Position numbers and translations under genes: made by a program
Source of the DNA: Coriobacteriia bacterium
Lineage (GTDB): Bacteria > Actinomycetota > Coriobacteriia > WRKU01
Direction of reading: 5' to 3'
DNA length: 13,293 nucleotides
Assembly: GCA_009784095.1 (NCBI GenBank)
Contig: WRDL01000030.1
Coordinates: 1 to 13,293, forward strand
In this document: positions 7,107-13,293 of the stretch, one piece after another
Layout: every line of letters begins with the position of its first letter
Numbering within the stretch: position 1 is the first letter of the stretch
The notes under the pieces: model-generated
What the model saw: the letters and a program-made list of their open reading frames with translations, nothing else
Database searches by the model: none
What the model was told of the DNA's origin: nothing

Positions 7107-7991
7107 ATGATCAAGAATCCTGAGACCGACACCCGCTGCATCGCGACGTTCTCGATCGTCGGACGAGACCCGGACACCGGCGAGATCGGTGTGGCGGTCC
7201 AATCGAAGTTCCCCTGTGTGGGAAACGCGGTCCCATGGGTGCGCGCCGATAGCGGCGCGGTCGCCACGCAGGCGTGGGCCAACACCTCGTTCGGACTGCG
7301 CGGACTCGAGCTGCTCGATCAGGGGCTGTCTCCCGAAGAGGTCAAAGACGTGCTCGTCTCCGAGGACGAGGGCTTTATGCATCGCCAATTCGGTATCGTC
7401 GACATACAGGGTCGTTCGGTGACGTTTACCGGTGACGAATGCATCTACTATGCCGGAGGGATCGCCGGGGAGAACTTCGCCTGTCAGGGCAACATCCTCA
7501 AAGGTGAGGATACCGTCAAGGCGATGGCACACGCGTTCAAGACGGTCGAGGGAGATCTCGCCGAGCGCCTGACGATGGCGTTGATGGCGGCCCAAGCTGC
7601 CGGTGGCGATAGCCGTGGCATGCAGGCGGCCGCGCTCTACATCGCCAAAGAAGGCGGGGGCTACGGTGGATACAACGACCGTTTCATCGACATCCGCGTC
7701 GATGAGCATCCCGATCCCATCGTCGAGCTCCGTCGTATCCTCGAGCTCTACCGCATCCTGTTCTATCGCACCAAGCCGGAGAATCTCGTCGAGCTGGAAG
7801 GTGAGAATCAAGCCTACATACTCAAGGTCCTGCGCGACGGTGGATATTATTCAGGACCCGACGGCTCCTGGGACAAGGACATGCAGAAGGCGCTCGACCT
7901 ACTGTATTCGACCGAGAACTTCGAGGAGCGCATGGCCGAGTTCGGAAAGATCGATACCGAGGTCATCGACTATCTCAAGACGCTGGACTGA
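7107..7991 (+). CDS. DUF1028 family protein with C-terminal peptidoglycan-binding-like domain
   Basis: Starts 28 nt after dppC (GAGAGG upstream of the ATG) and is very probably the last gene of the dpp operon. Residues 10-200 match the DUF1028 family, assigned to the Ntn-hydrolase fold: RCIATFSIVGRDPDTGEIGV, AVATQAWANTSFGLRGL, GDSRGMQAAALYI and DIRVDEHPDPI. Residues about 205-294 (ELRRILELYRILFY, then ILKVLRDGGYYSG, DKDMQKALDLLY, ending VIDYLKTLD) fit the putative peptidoglycan-binding domain known to follow DUF1028. There is no signal peptide, so it should be cytoplasmic. The catalytic activity of the family is not established. The operon suggests hydrolysis of an imported amide or peptide-like compound, which is inference. 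Length (294) is normal for the two-domain form. Confidence 0.9.
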   Translation: MIKNPETDTRCIATFSIVGRDPDTGEIGVAVQSKFPCVGNAVPWVRADSGAVATQAWANTSFGLRGLELLDQGLSPEEVKDVLVSEDEGFMHRQFGIVDIQGRSVTFTGDECIYYAGGIAGENFACQGNILKGEDTVKAMAHAFKTVEGDLAERLTMALMAAQAAGGDSRGMQAAALYIAKEGGGYGGYNDRFIDIRVDEHPDPIVELRRILELYRILFYRTKPENLVELEGENQAYILKVLRDGGYYSGPDGSWDKDMQKALDLLYSTENFEERMAEFGKIDTEVIDYLKTLD

Positions 7992-7994
7992 GTC

Positions 7995-8168
7995 CTACTT
8001 CCTATCTCGTCTCATATCTTCGATGAGCGCGATCGTCGCGATCGTGTTCCAGTCATCCTGTCCGCGCGTCATCGCCTTGCGACGCTTGCCTGCCGTACGC
8101 GAATCGGATGCCCCAGAAGCTGCCGCGAGAATACAGAGTATGAAGAATATCCCTGCCAAGCATTCCAT
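7995..8168 (-). CDS. Small single-span membrane protein, 57 residues, unknown function
   Basis: Converges with the DUF1028 gene, the two stops being 3 bases apart. I chose the ATG at 8168 because AAGGAGG sits 7 nt upstream. An earlier in-frame ATG (8216) would add 16 residues that include the Shine-Dalgarno itself. The product starts MECLAGIFFILCILAAASGA, one membrane span or an uncleaved signal anchor. A charged cytoplasmic-type tail follows with TAGKRRKAM, WNTIATIALIEDM and RRDRK. I do not recognise a family. Reality is supported by the very good ribosome site and the hydrophobic-then-basic design; the shortness keeps confidence moderate. Confidence 0.6.
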   Translation of the reverse strand: MECLAGIFFILCILAAASGASDSRTAGKRRKAMTRGQDDWNTIATIALIEDMRRDRK

Positions 8169-8180
8169 GTCAGCCTCCTT
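8162..8180 (-). promoter_or_regulatory. Ribosome binding site fixing the start of the 57-residue protein
   Basis: On the minus strand AAGGAGG is followed after 7 nt (CTGAC region) by the ATG at 8168. It is among the strongest Shine-Dalgarno matches in the window and picks this start over the earlier in-frame ATG at 8216. Confidence 0.55.
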
Positions 8181-8333
8181 CTGTGCGTTGCTGAGCCAAA
8201 TCTTAGTACGGATCATATGATATGGGGAAGGTGGTTCAGCCGCGCGTCTGAGGACCGAACAGATGTGCTTGTGGCAAGACAGAAGGATGCAGGAGTCACG
8301 CTCTAATAAACCTGAACGTGGTGGTTATGTAGG

Positions 8334-11135
8334 TTAGTTTTGCTCTTCGATCTGTGTGGTGTGTTTTCGCTCCACGTAGACCACGAGCGGTATCGTGGCA
8401 AGTACGAGCAGGATCAGCCAGAATGCGATCAGGTTGTGATCACCCGTCAGCGGGAAACGTCCGGGGCCGGGTTTGCTGGGATCGCTGGCTGGATTATAGG
8501 TGTTGGTGATATTGAAACCGTTCACCGAAGCGGTGTAGCCGGCGACCGGCTCCTCGACAATGGTGTAGTCGATCTGCGAGCCATCCGCGCGATACTTGTC
8601 CAGCTGGATCGACCAGCTCCAATTATCTGCCGCGGTGACTTGATGCTGCGCGACGACCTGCTCACCATCTTTGATCATGACGTTGATCGAGCTCGGATGG
8701 TTCTTCGGATCGTTGGTTCCGTGCTTCCACGTCTTTGTTCCATTGATCGTCACCTTATCGCTCGGGATCACTCGATATGCGTTGGTGAAGACCGGACCCT
8801 CGACGCTCTTGCCGAGCTGGTCGCAGTACTGCACCGAGACGACCTCGAGCTCACCGCTTGCTTTTTGCTCGACTACCACGGTCATGGTGTAGACCGTCTT
8901 GTCATAGGTGACGTTGGCACTTCCTTCGATCTCGCTGATCTCGTAGGTGAAGGTCCCCGCGGAATAGAACGGGATATCGGTAAATGCTTTGCTACCGGCT
9001 CCGGCGATGGTCAGTGTCGCTTCACTGCCATCCTCTCCGCCGGGAAGCATGCCCCCGTTAAGCGCCGTCATCTTGAACGCGAACGTGTCAGAGCTTGCCG
9101 GAAGAGTGCCGGTCAGTTTCTTGGTGATGCGTACCGGCTCATCCATAAGTGCCGGCTTGACATGCGAGTTCGCGATATTATAGCCGTTGTAGCTGGCCTT
9201 CCATCCTGCGATCTCGACTTCCTCGATCGTGTAGGCGATCTCGTTGCCGCTACTGTCGAATCGCGGAACGCCGGTGAAGGTGTAGAGCCACTTGCCCGTC
9301 GCGTCCGGTGTGACGATCACGTCATCGATGATGAGAGTGCCGTCCATCAGATGCAGTTCGATCTGAGCTGGCAGTTTGTCTGAGCTGTCGGTTTTGACCC
9401 AGGTCTTCTCGCCGGTGATGTCGATGAGCCACGGACCGTCGAAGTGGTTGGTGAAGGTGACTTCCACCGGTCCTGTCGCCGTGCCTGATCCATTCGTCAG
9501 TTCGACCAAATGGTAAGGTCCGGTGATGTCGATCTCAGTGACCGAGTACGCCGCACCTTGAGGTATCGGTATCGTGACACTCTCGTCTGCCTTGAGTGTG
9601 AACAGATACGGATCTTGACCGGCGATTTCGAGCTTGAAGTGGAATCCGGTGTCTGCGGCGCCTGCGGGTACGTCGCCCTCGACGAGCTTGCGTACGGTCA
9701 GATCGACCTCGCTTAGCTCCTCATACGTATTGATGAACTCGATCCGATCGGTAAATCCAGAAGCGATGGCCCCGGCAATCTCGTTTGCAGCAATGACGCT
9801 CTCGCCGATCTTGATCGTGGTCGCGAACTCACCTTCGATCTTTTCGACGACCGTGTAGGGAGTACCCTTCGCAATGTTCTCATAGAGCCTGGACTCGCCA
9901 TCTTTGAGATGAATGGTCTCGCTGGTCATGCCGATCGTGACGGTGAACTCGAACTCCTGATTCGGATCGGCATTCTCACCGCTTACCGTCTTGGTGATCA
10001 GCAGCGCGCCCGGATCGTCGGTCTCGTCATCGTACGTATTGACGAACGGCAGCGCCACAGTGCCGGAGACGGTCCCGCTATACGAGCGACTCGTCGGGGT
10101 CGTAATATAGCCGTCGGTCGAGTAGTCGGCCTCGGTGACCGAATACGGAGTGCCCAGTACCAGATCGTCGTAGGTCTTACTCTGTCCCGCGCGTAGCTTG
10201 ATCGTCTCGCTGAGCGTGCCGATGGTGACGGTGAACTCGAACTCCTGGTCCGGATCGGCGTCGTTTCCGTTCACGATCTTGGTGATCGTGAGGCTGCTGG
10301 ACTCGGCGGTGTTGGTAAAGCGCGCGATACGTCCCGCTTCGGTGATACTGCCCTGATGATCGATGCTCGAGGTGGTGTATCCCTGCGCGGTGGCGTCCGC
10401 TTCGACGACGGTATAGATCACTCCTGTTGGGATATCGCTAAAGATCGCGCGTTGCCCGTGTTTGAGCAGGAGCGTTGCACCGCTGGCAAGTTCATGCGCA
10501 GCGCCGCCATCGATCGTGTAACGGTAGGTCCCCTCATCGCTGAAGGCCACCGTGAATGCGAATTCGGTGTTTTGTTGGACCGCGCTAAGCGGTTTGCTGT
10601 TCGCGTTCGCGACCGTCTTCTCGATGATCAGAGAACCGGTGATCCGACGGTTATAAGCGGTCACGACGACCGGCTGACCACTCTCATTTCCGGTCACGGT
10701 AAAGGAATACTTGACGACCGGATTGTCGCTTGCGTCGGTATCGAAGGTATAACCACTCGGCGGGTTGTATTCCAAGAAGTAGTACTCACCCGGAGCGACG
10801 TCATGCATGACGATCCAGCCATTACCATCGGTGGTATAAAGATCACCGATCTCGATATCGGCCGGTTCGGCCACCTTGAACAAGAAGAACTGCGCACCCG
10901 GTATCGGAGTCGTGGTGAGTACGCCCTGCACGTCCCGCTCGAATTTTTTGAGGATAACGTTCGTCGCGTGGGAATTGCCGGAAAACTCGTTGCTCCCATG
11001 TTGGTCGAGCAGGGGCAGCGCCAGCGTGGCGGCGGTAATGGTAAGCAGAACAAGAACGCACGCGAGCATGAGACCGACGGTCCTTTGTGTCAGTCTCAGA
11101 TCAAGCTTTCGTATCGATCCGTGTTTTATGATCAC
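8334..11135 (-). CDS. Large multi-domain pilin/adhesin with Cna_B, SpaA-like and FctA-like modules and FPLTG sorting signal
   Basis: A 933-residue surface protein. Residues 19-44 form the membrane/signal segment, followed at once by DQHGSNEF, shared with the next exported protein. Modules, by pattern: SpaA-like (about 57-163; K63/K64, E122, N162); four prealbumin-like repeats each ending F.N(T/H) (166-278, 280-369, 377-472, 475-566); Cna_B (571-657; GEKTW K577, E638, N656); an FctA/Spy0128-like module (664-790; K672/K673, FTNAY N785); and Cna_B (794-880; TKTW K801, E861, N878). The Lys/Glu/Asn sets fit self-forming isopeptide bonds. The end is a sorting signal: FPLTG (894-898), a hydrophobic span (900-920) and ERKH. 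A sortase should anchor or polymerise it, but no sortase gene is in view. The start is a GTG at 11135 with a poor Shine-Dalgarno; a later start at the ATG near residue 23 would cut the signal segment. Expression may depend on the hairpin-rich leader upstream. Confidence 0.9.
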   Translation of the reverse strand: MIIKHGSIRKLDLRLTQRTVGLMLACVLVLLTITAATLALPLLDQHGSNEFSGNSHATNVILKKFERDVQGVLTTTPIPGAQFFLFKVAEPADIEIGDLYTTDGNGWIVMHDVAPGEYYFLEYNPPSGYTFDTDASDNPVVKYSFTVTGNESGQPVVVTAYNRRITGSLIIEKTVANANSKPLSAVQQNTEFAFTVAFSDEGTYRYTIDGGAAHELASGATLLLKHGQRAIFSDIPTGVIYTVVEADATAQGYTTSSIDHQGSITEAGRIARFTNTAESSSLTITKIVNGNDADPDQEFEFTVTIGTLSETIKLRAGQSKTYDDLVLGTPYSVTEADYSTDGYITTPTSRSYSGTVSGTVALPFVNTYDDETDDPGALLITKTVSGENADPNQEFEFTVTIGMTSETIHLKDGESRLYENIAKGTPYTVVEKIEGEFATTIKIGESVIAANEIAGAIASGFTDRIEFINTYEELSEVDLTVRKLVEGDVPAGAADTGFHFKLEIAGQDPYLFTLKADESVTIPIPQGAAYSVTEIDITGPYHLVELTNGSGTATGPVEVTFTNHFDGPWLIDITGEKTWVKTDSSDKLPAQIELHLMDGTLIIDDVIVTPDATGKWLYTFTGVPRFDSSGNEIAYTIEEVEIAGWKASYNGYNIANSHVKPALMDEPVRITKKLTGTLPASSDTFAFKMTALNGGMLPGGEDGSEATLTIAGAGSKAFTDIPFYSAGTFTYEISEIEGSANVTYDKTVYTMTVVVEQKASGELEVVSVQYCDQLGKSVEGPVFTNAYRVIPSDKVTINGTKTWKHGTNDPKNHPSSINVMIKDGEQVVAQHQVTAADNWSWSIQLDKYRADGSQIDYTIVEEPVAGYTASVNGFNITNTYNPASDPSKPGPGRFPLTGDHNLIAFWLILLVLATIPLVVYVERKHTTQIEEQN
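9906..10265 (-). repeat. Duplicated segment encoding adjacent prealbumin-like domains
   Basis: Bases 9906-9977 and 10194-10265, 288 bp apart, are highly similar in DNA. They encode ENADPNQEFEFTVTIGM.SETIHL and NDADPDQEFEFTVTIGT.SETIKL, residues 387-410 and 291-314 of the pilin-like protein. A run of more than 20 bases over EFEFTVTIG is identical. The rest of the two domains is less similar, so this is a duplication followed by divergence, or a gene-conversion tract. Confidence 0.8.
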
Positions 11136-11185
11136 GCTTCGTTCTCTGTTCCTTCTTGCGTTTTGTCGTCTCAGTCAGACGTCTT

Positions 11186-11222
11186 CCCGAAAGCTGAAAG
11201 TCTCAATGACCCAGCTTTCGGG
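11186..11222 (-). other. Second hairpin in the leader of the pilin gene
   Basis: CCCGAAAGCTG (11186-11196) and CAGCTTTCGGG (11212-11222) form a perfect 11-bp stem with a 15-nt loop, about 50 nt before the pilin start. On the minus (coding) strand no T-run follows. On the plus strand it is followed by TTTCTGTTCGCC, a weak tail, but no plus-strand gene precedes it. It may act as an attenuator, a processing site or an mRNA stabiliser. Confidence 0.5.
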
Positions 11223-11236
11223 TTTCTGTTCGCCTT

Positions 11237-11270
11237 TTCGGGAGGTCGTAAAGCTTTGCGACCTCCCGAA
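11237..11270 (-). other. First hairpin between the two exported-protein genes
   Basis: TTCGGGAGGTCG (11237-11248) and CGACCTCCCGAA (11259-11270) form a perfect 12-bp stem; the loop contains the palindrome AAAGCTTT. It lies 45 nt after the stop of the 466-residue gene. No T-run follows on the coding strand, so a classical intrinsic terminator is not certain. The position suits partial termination or 3'-end protection of the upstream message. Confidence 0.55.
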
Positions 11271-11314
11271 CATTTGCTTATATGGTGTCTAAGCGTTCAC
11301 CAAAGTGATTGGTC

Positions 11315-12715
11315 TTAGTAGATAAGACCGGTATCTGCGATGGTAGTCATCACGTTATAAAGGACATTGTCCATTATGGGAAGAATTATGTTTGCATAGT
11401 CACTACCGTTGCTTCTATTAGCAGAATCCCATGCATTCTCGAGGTCATTTCCTGCGTTGCGCAGCGCAGTGGTGTGTATCGCGTCCACTCCGTCAGCTTC
11501 CATCTGATCGATGATCCCATTCCACACGATCATCAACTGAGTGACTTCAAGATGCAGAGGATCCCTGTCGTGATCACCGTTGTACGTATCATTAGCGGCT
11601 TGAACTGTGAGTTCTCTGATGCGAATCATAATGGGGAACATTTCATACTCGCCCGGTTGCCATGCCTCGAGGATATCTACATTATTCTGCATGCCCCAGT
11701 CTCTACGGGGATCGGTACATGCTTCCATGTCGATATGGATGACATAGTAGAAGTTACCGTCGGGTTGGATGTTGAGCGCGACTTTCTCCATAAATGCAGA
11801 GGTGCTGTCGCCTGGCTCCAAGACGTTGCCCCAGTAGACCCAGCCATCCACATCGATGATCCAGAAATCGCCGGCTTCGCCTGTCCAGTCATTTATATAG
11901 ACTACATCGGCACCCAAGATCCAGCTGATGTATTGCATGAATGCCTGTGAGGTCGTATCGATGCCGCCAGACAAGTTCATCTTACGGATGTCATACTTAC
12001 ACTCATCACACTCGTGATCTGAGTCATGTGCGTCATAATGATCGCAGTCGGCACGTGCAACGTTGCCGATGATCTGCGCGGTACCCTCAACAGTGCCGGT
12101 GATCTCAGCGTACGCGTATCTACCATACTGTCCGTTGATATCTCCCTTTTCACTCACGACGAACCAGCCGGTCTGACCGTTAGCTGCCTCGGTGAAGTAT
12201 GCCACTTCGTTGGCGACATAACCGAGCGATTGGAAATATGCCTTAACGCTACCGACCGAAGCATCTGCCGGCGCATTGTAGACTACGAAGACCTCACCCT
12301 TTGCGGGATCGTCCACGATCGCGAAGAGACTCGGCTTTTCACCGGCGCCCACGCTGGTTGGAATACCACTACCTGGCACTGTCTGCCAGTACGTGAACTG
12401 TGTCGCCTCAAGCGGTTTGATATCCATATACTCTTTGAGCTGGATCTTTACATAGACCGGTACTTCACCGTCGTTGAGCACGCTCACGCGCTTGTCAATG
12501 TTGGTACCGACCTGCCAGTCGACTGCATTGGCTGGATCGAACGTATCGACGAGCTTCACGCTCGGAATGTCCGCTTCTCCTCGACCCAAGAACTCATTCG
12601 AGCCATGCTGGGCCGGAAGCACCAGTGCAAAGGTGCCCATCAATAAGAGGGCGAGTGCCAATAGAATGGCCAGCGCTATGCCCAGTTTGCGGCGCCTACT
12701 CGTTGATTTTTCCAT
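11315..12715 (-). CDS. SipW-dependent-type exported protein (TasA/camelysin-like architecture)
   Basis: A 466-residue exported protein. The N-terminus is basic (EKSTSRRRK), then a span at 11-33, then LPAQHGSNEF; the QHGSNEF motif recurs in the pilin-like protein. Next comes the typical SipW-substrate core: VKLVDTFDP, then DWQVGTNIDKRVSVLNDGEV and PVYVKIQLKEY (52-96). A later part has WVYWGNVLEPGDST (292-305), the usual second signature of this class. Residues 224-239 (C224, H226, H230, H234, C236, C239 with many Asp) look like a metal-binding cluster. The C-terminal 130 residues match nothing I know, and there is no sorting signal. AGGAAAGGAAG lies upstream of the ATG. The gene follows the SipW-like peptidase after a 120-nt gap with a small stem-loop (12809-12827). 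A fibre or biofilm-matrix role is inference from the family. Confidence 0.85.
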   Translation of the reverse strand: MEKSTSRRRKLGIALAILLALALLLMGTFALVLPAQHGSNEFLGRGEADIPSVKLVDTFDPANAVDWQVGTNIDKRVSVLNDGEVPVYVKIQLKEYMDIKPLEATQFTYWQTVPGSGIPTSVGAGEKPSLFAIVDDPAKGEVFVVYNAPADASVGSVKAYFQSLGYVANEVAYFTEAANGQTGWFVVSEKGDINGQYGRYAYAEITGTVEGTAQIIGNVARADCDHYDAHDSDHECDECKYDIRKMNLSGGIDTTSQAFMQYISWILGADVVYINDWTGEAGDFWIIDVDGWVYWGNVLEPGDSTSAFMEKVALNIQPDGNFYYVIHIDMEACTDPRRDWGMQNNVDILEAWQPGEYEMFPIMIRIRELTVQAANDTYNGDHDRDPLHLEVTQLMIVWNGIIDQMEADGVDAIHTTALRNAGNDLENAWDSANRSNGSDYANIILPIMDNVLYNVMTTIADTGLIY

Positions 12716-12835
12716 GATCTTCTTCCTTTCCTGTTCTTTTTTTCTGTCTTTTCAAGACATCCGTACTGTCGGTATTTCGTTATATAGACTCGTTTTCAAG
12801 TAATAGCACCTGCATACGCTCTGCAGGGTCGATCA

Positions 12836-13293
12836 CTATCTTCCGCACAACTCACCTCCTCGATCTATCGCGTCCGTGGTAGGTCCGCTATGCGGACGAG
12901 TACCGTCTCCTATGTCTTGTCTTACCTTACAATCTTGTAATGCGGGCTCGGCTTCTGCAGGCGCAAAGACCATGCGGAGCGCTGCCAACAGCCCGATGAG
13001 GAGCACGCTCATGATCGCGAAAATGACCAGATTGGCTCGAATATATGAGAGGGCAAGGCCGGCAGTCAGATTGGAGTAGATCACTTTACCGATCACGTTG
13101 TCGGCACTGGTGATATCTGCATCGGCTCGATCATTCTCGATACCTTGGGTCTCGAAGCCGCGTTTGCCGCTATCCTCGTGATTCTCATAGATCGTGATGA
13201 TGCGATGCGTCAACGTGGTCCCATTAAGACGGAAGAACGTGATGTCATCGCCTACGTGCAGGGTGTTCGGATCGACATGTTGGGTCATGATGA
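12836..13293 (-). CDS. sipW: SipW-type signal peptidase I (3' part; continues beyond the right edge)
   Basis: The minus strand is open from the right edge to a stop at 12836. The first in-frame Met, at 13288, is internal, not a start. The visible ~152 residues match the C-terminal two-thirds of the SipW-like (ER-type) signal peptidases: MTQHVDPNTLHVGDDITFF, then LTHRIITI with the histidine that replaces the lysine of ordinary bacterial type I enzymes, then GFETQGIENDRADAD and DNVIGKVIYS. A membrane span follows (LVIFAIMSVLLIGLLAALRMV) and a hydrophilic tail of about 45 residues. The catalytic serine (GSMEP box) must lie outside the window. It stands directly upstream of two exported genes and should process their signal segments at the outer membrane face. 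The C-terminal span plus tail agrees with this class. Confidence 0.88.
   Translation of the reverse strand, partial: IMTQHVDPNTLHVGDDITFFRLNGTTLTHRIITIYENHEDSGKRGFETQGIENDRADADITSADNVIGKVIYSNLTAGLALSYIRANLVIFAIMSVLLIGLLAALRMVFAPAEAEPALQDCKVRQDIGDGTRPHSGPTTDAIDRGGELCGR

Noticed and set aside
8022..8046. GCGATCGTCGCGATCG repeat as a terminator between convergent genes
   Set aside because: It is a short coding direct repeat within the small membrane-protein gene (IATIAL), not a stem with a T-run.
8340..9383. Long plus-strand open frame opposite the pilin-like gene, and similar ones at 10356-11318 and 12026-12646
   Set aside because: They mirror the codons of well-supported minus-strand surface genes, have no good ribosome sites and show no family signal.
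11237..11285. c-di-GMP (GEMM-type) riboswitch before the pilin gene, suggested by GGTCGCAAAGC on the minus strand
   Set aside because: The GCAAAGC match sits in the loop of a self-complementary hairpin, and the expected second helix and tetraloop receptor elements are absent.
12749..12827. Promoter for the 466-residue exported protein (TATATAAC near 12780 and upstream TTGAAA)
   Set aside because: The spacing between the two boxes is far too short for a housekeeping promoter, so I do not claim it.

Overview
The window looks like chromosomal DNA of a moderately GC-rich Gram-positive (monoderm) bacterium. The reasons are a lipobox-type binding protein, a sortase-type cell-wall anchor (FPLTG, hydrophobic segment, basic tail), a SipW-type signal peptidase and strong purine-rich Shine-Dalgarno sites. 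An Actinomycetota lineage such as Coriobacteriia, or a GC-rich Bacillota lineage, would fit; this is inference and no rRNA or marker gene is present.

Layout. (1) 1-744, minus: the first 248 residues of a secreted GLUG-like beta-repeat protein that runs off the left edge. (2) 745-1239: non-coding except for the C-terminal half of a HigA-type addiction-module antidote on the minus strand, probably a relic, plus a small palindrome ahead of the next operon. (3) 1240-7991, plus: a complete peptide/nickel-class ABC importer in the order dppD-dppF-dppA-dppB-dppC, followed closely by a DUF1028 protein with a C-terminal peptidoglycan-binding-like region. dppD/dppF and dppB/dppC overlap. dppA and dppB are separated by a cluster of inverted repeats resembling REP/BIME elements. 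(4) 7995-8168, minus: a 57-residue single-span membrane protein with a strong Shine-Dalgarno. (5) 8334-13293, minus: a surface-structure locus read right to left. It holds a SipW-like signal peptidase (cut by the right edge), a 466-residue SipW/TasA-type exported protein, and a 933-residue multi-domain pilin/adhesin with Cna_B, SpaA-like and FctA-like modules and an FPLTG sorting signal.

How the parts work together. The dpp genes form one uptake system: a lipid-anchored binding protein, two permeases and two ATPases. The DUF1028 protein may process the imported material. In the surface locus, both exported proteins carry the same QHGSNEF motif just after their N-terminal membrane segment, next to the gene for a SipW-type peptidase. 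The simplest reading is that the peptidase processes both, one to become a matrix or fibre protein and the other a sortase-anchored pilin-like protein. No sortase gene is inside the window. The most unusual points are this shared export motif, the repeat-built tail of DppD that also supplies the dppF start site, the inverted-repeat cluster inside the dpp operon, and the stacked hairpins between the two exported-protein genes.
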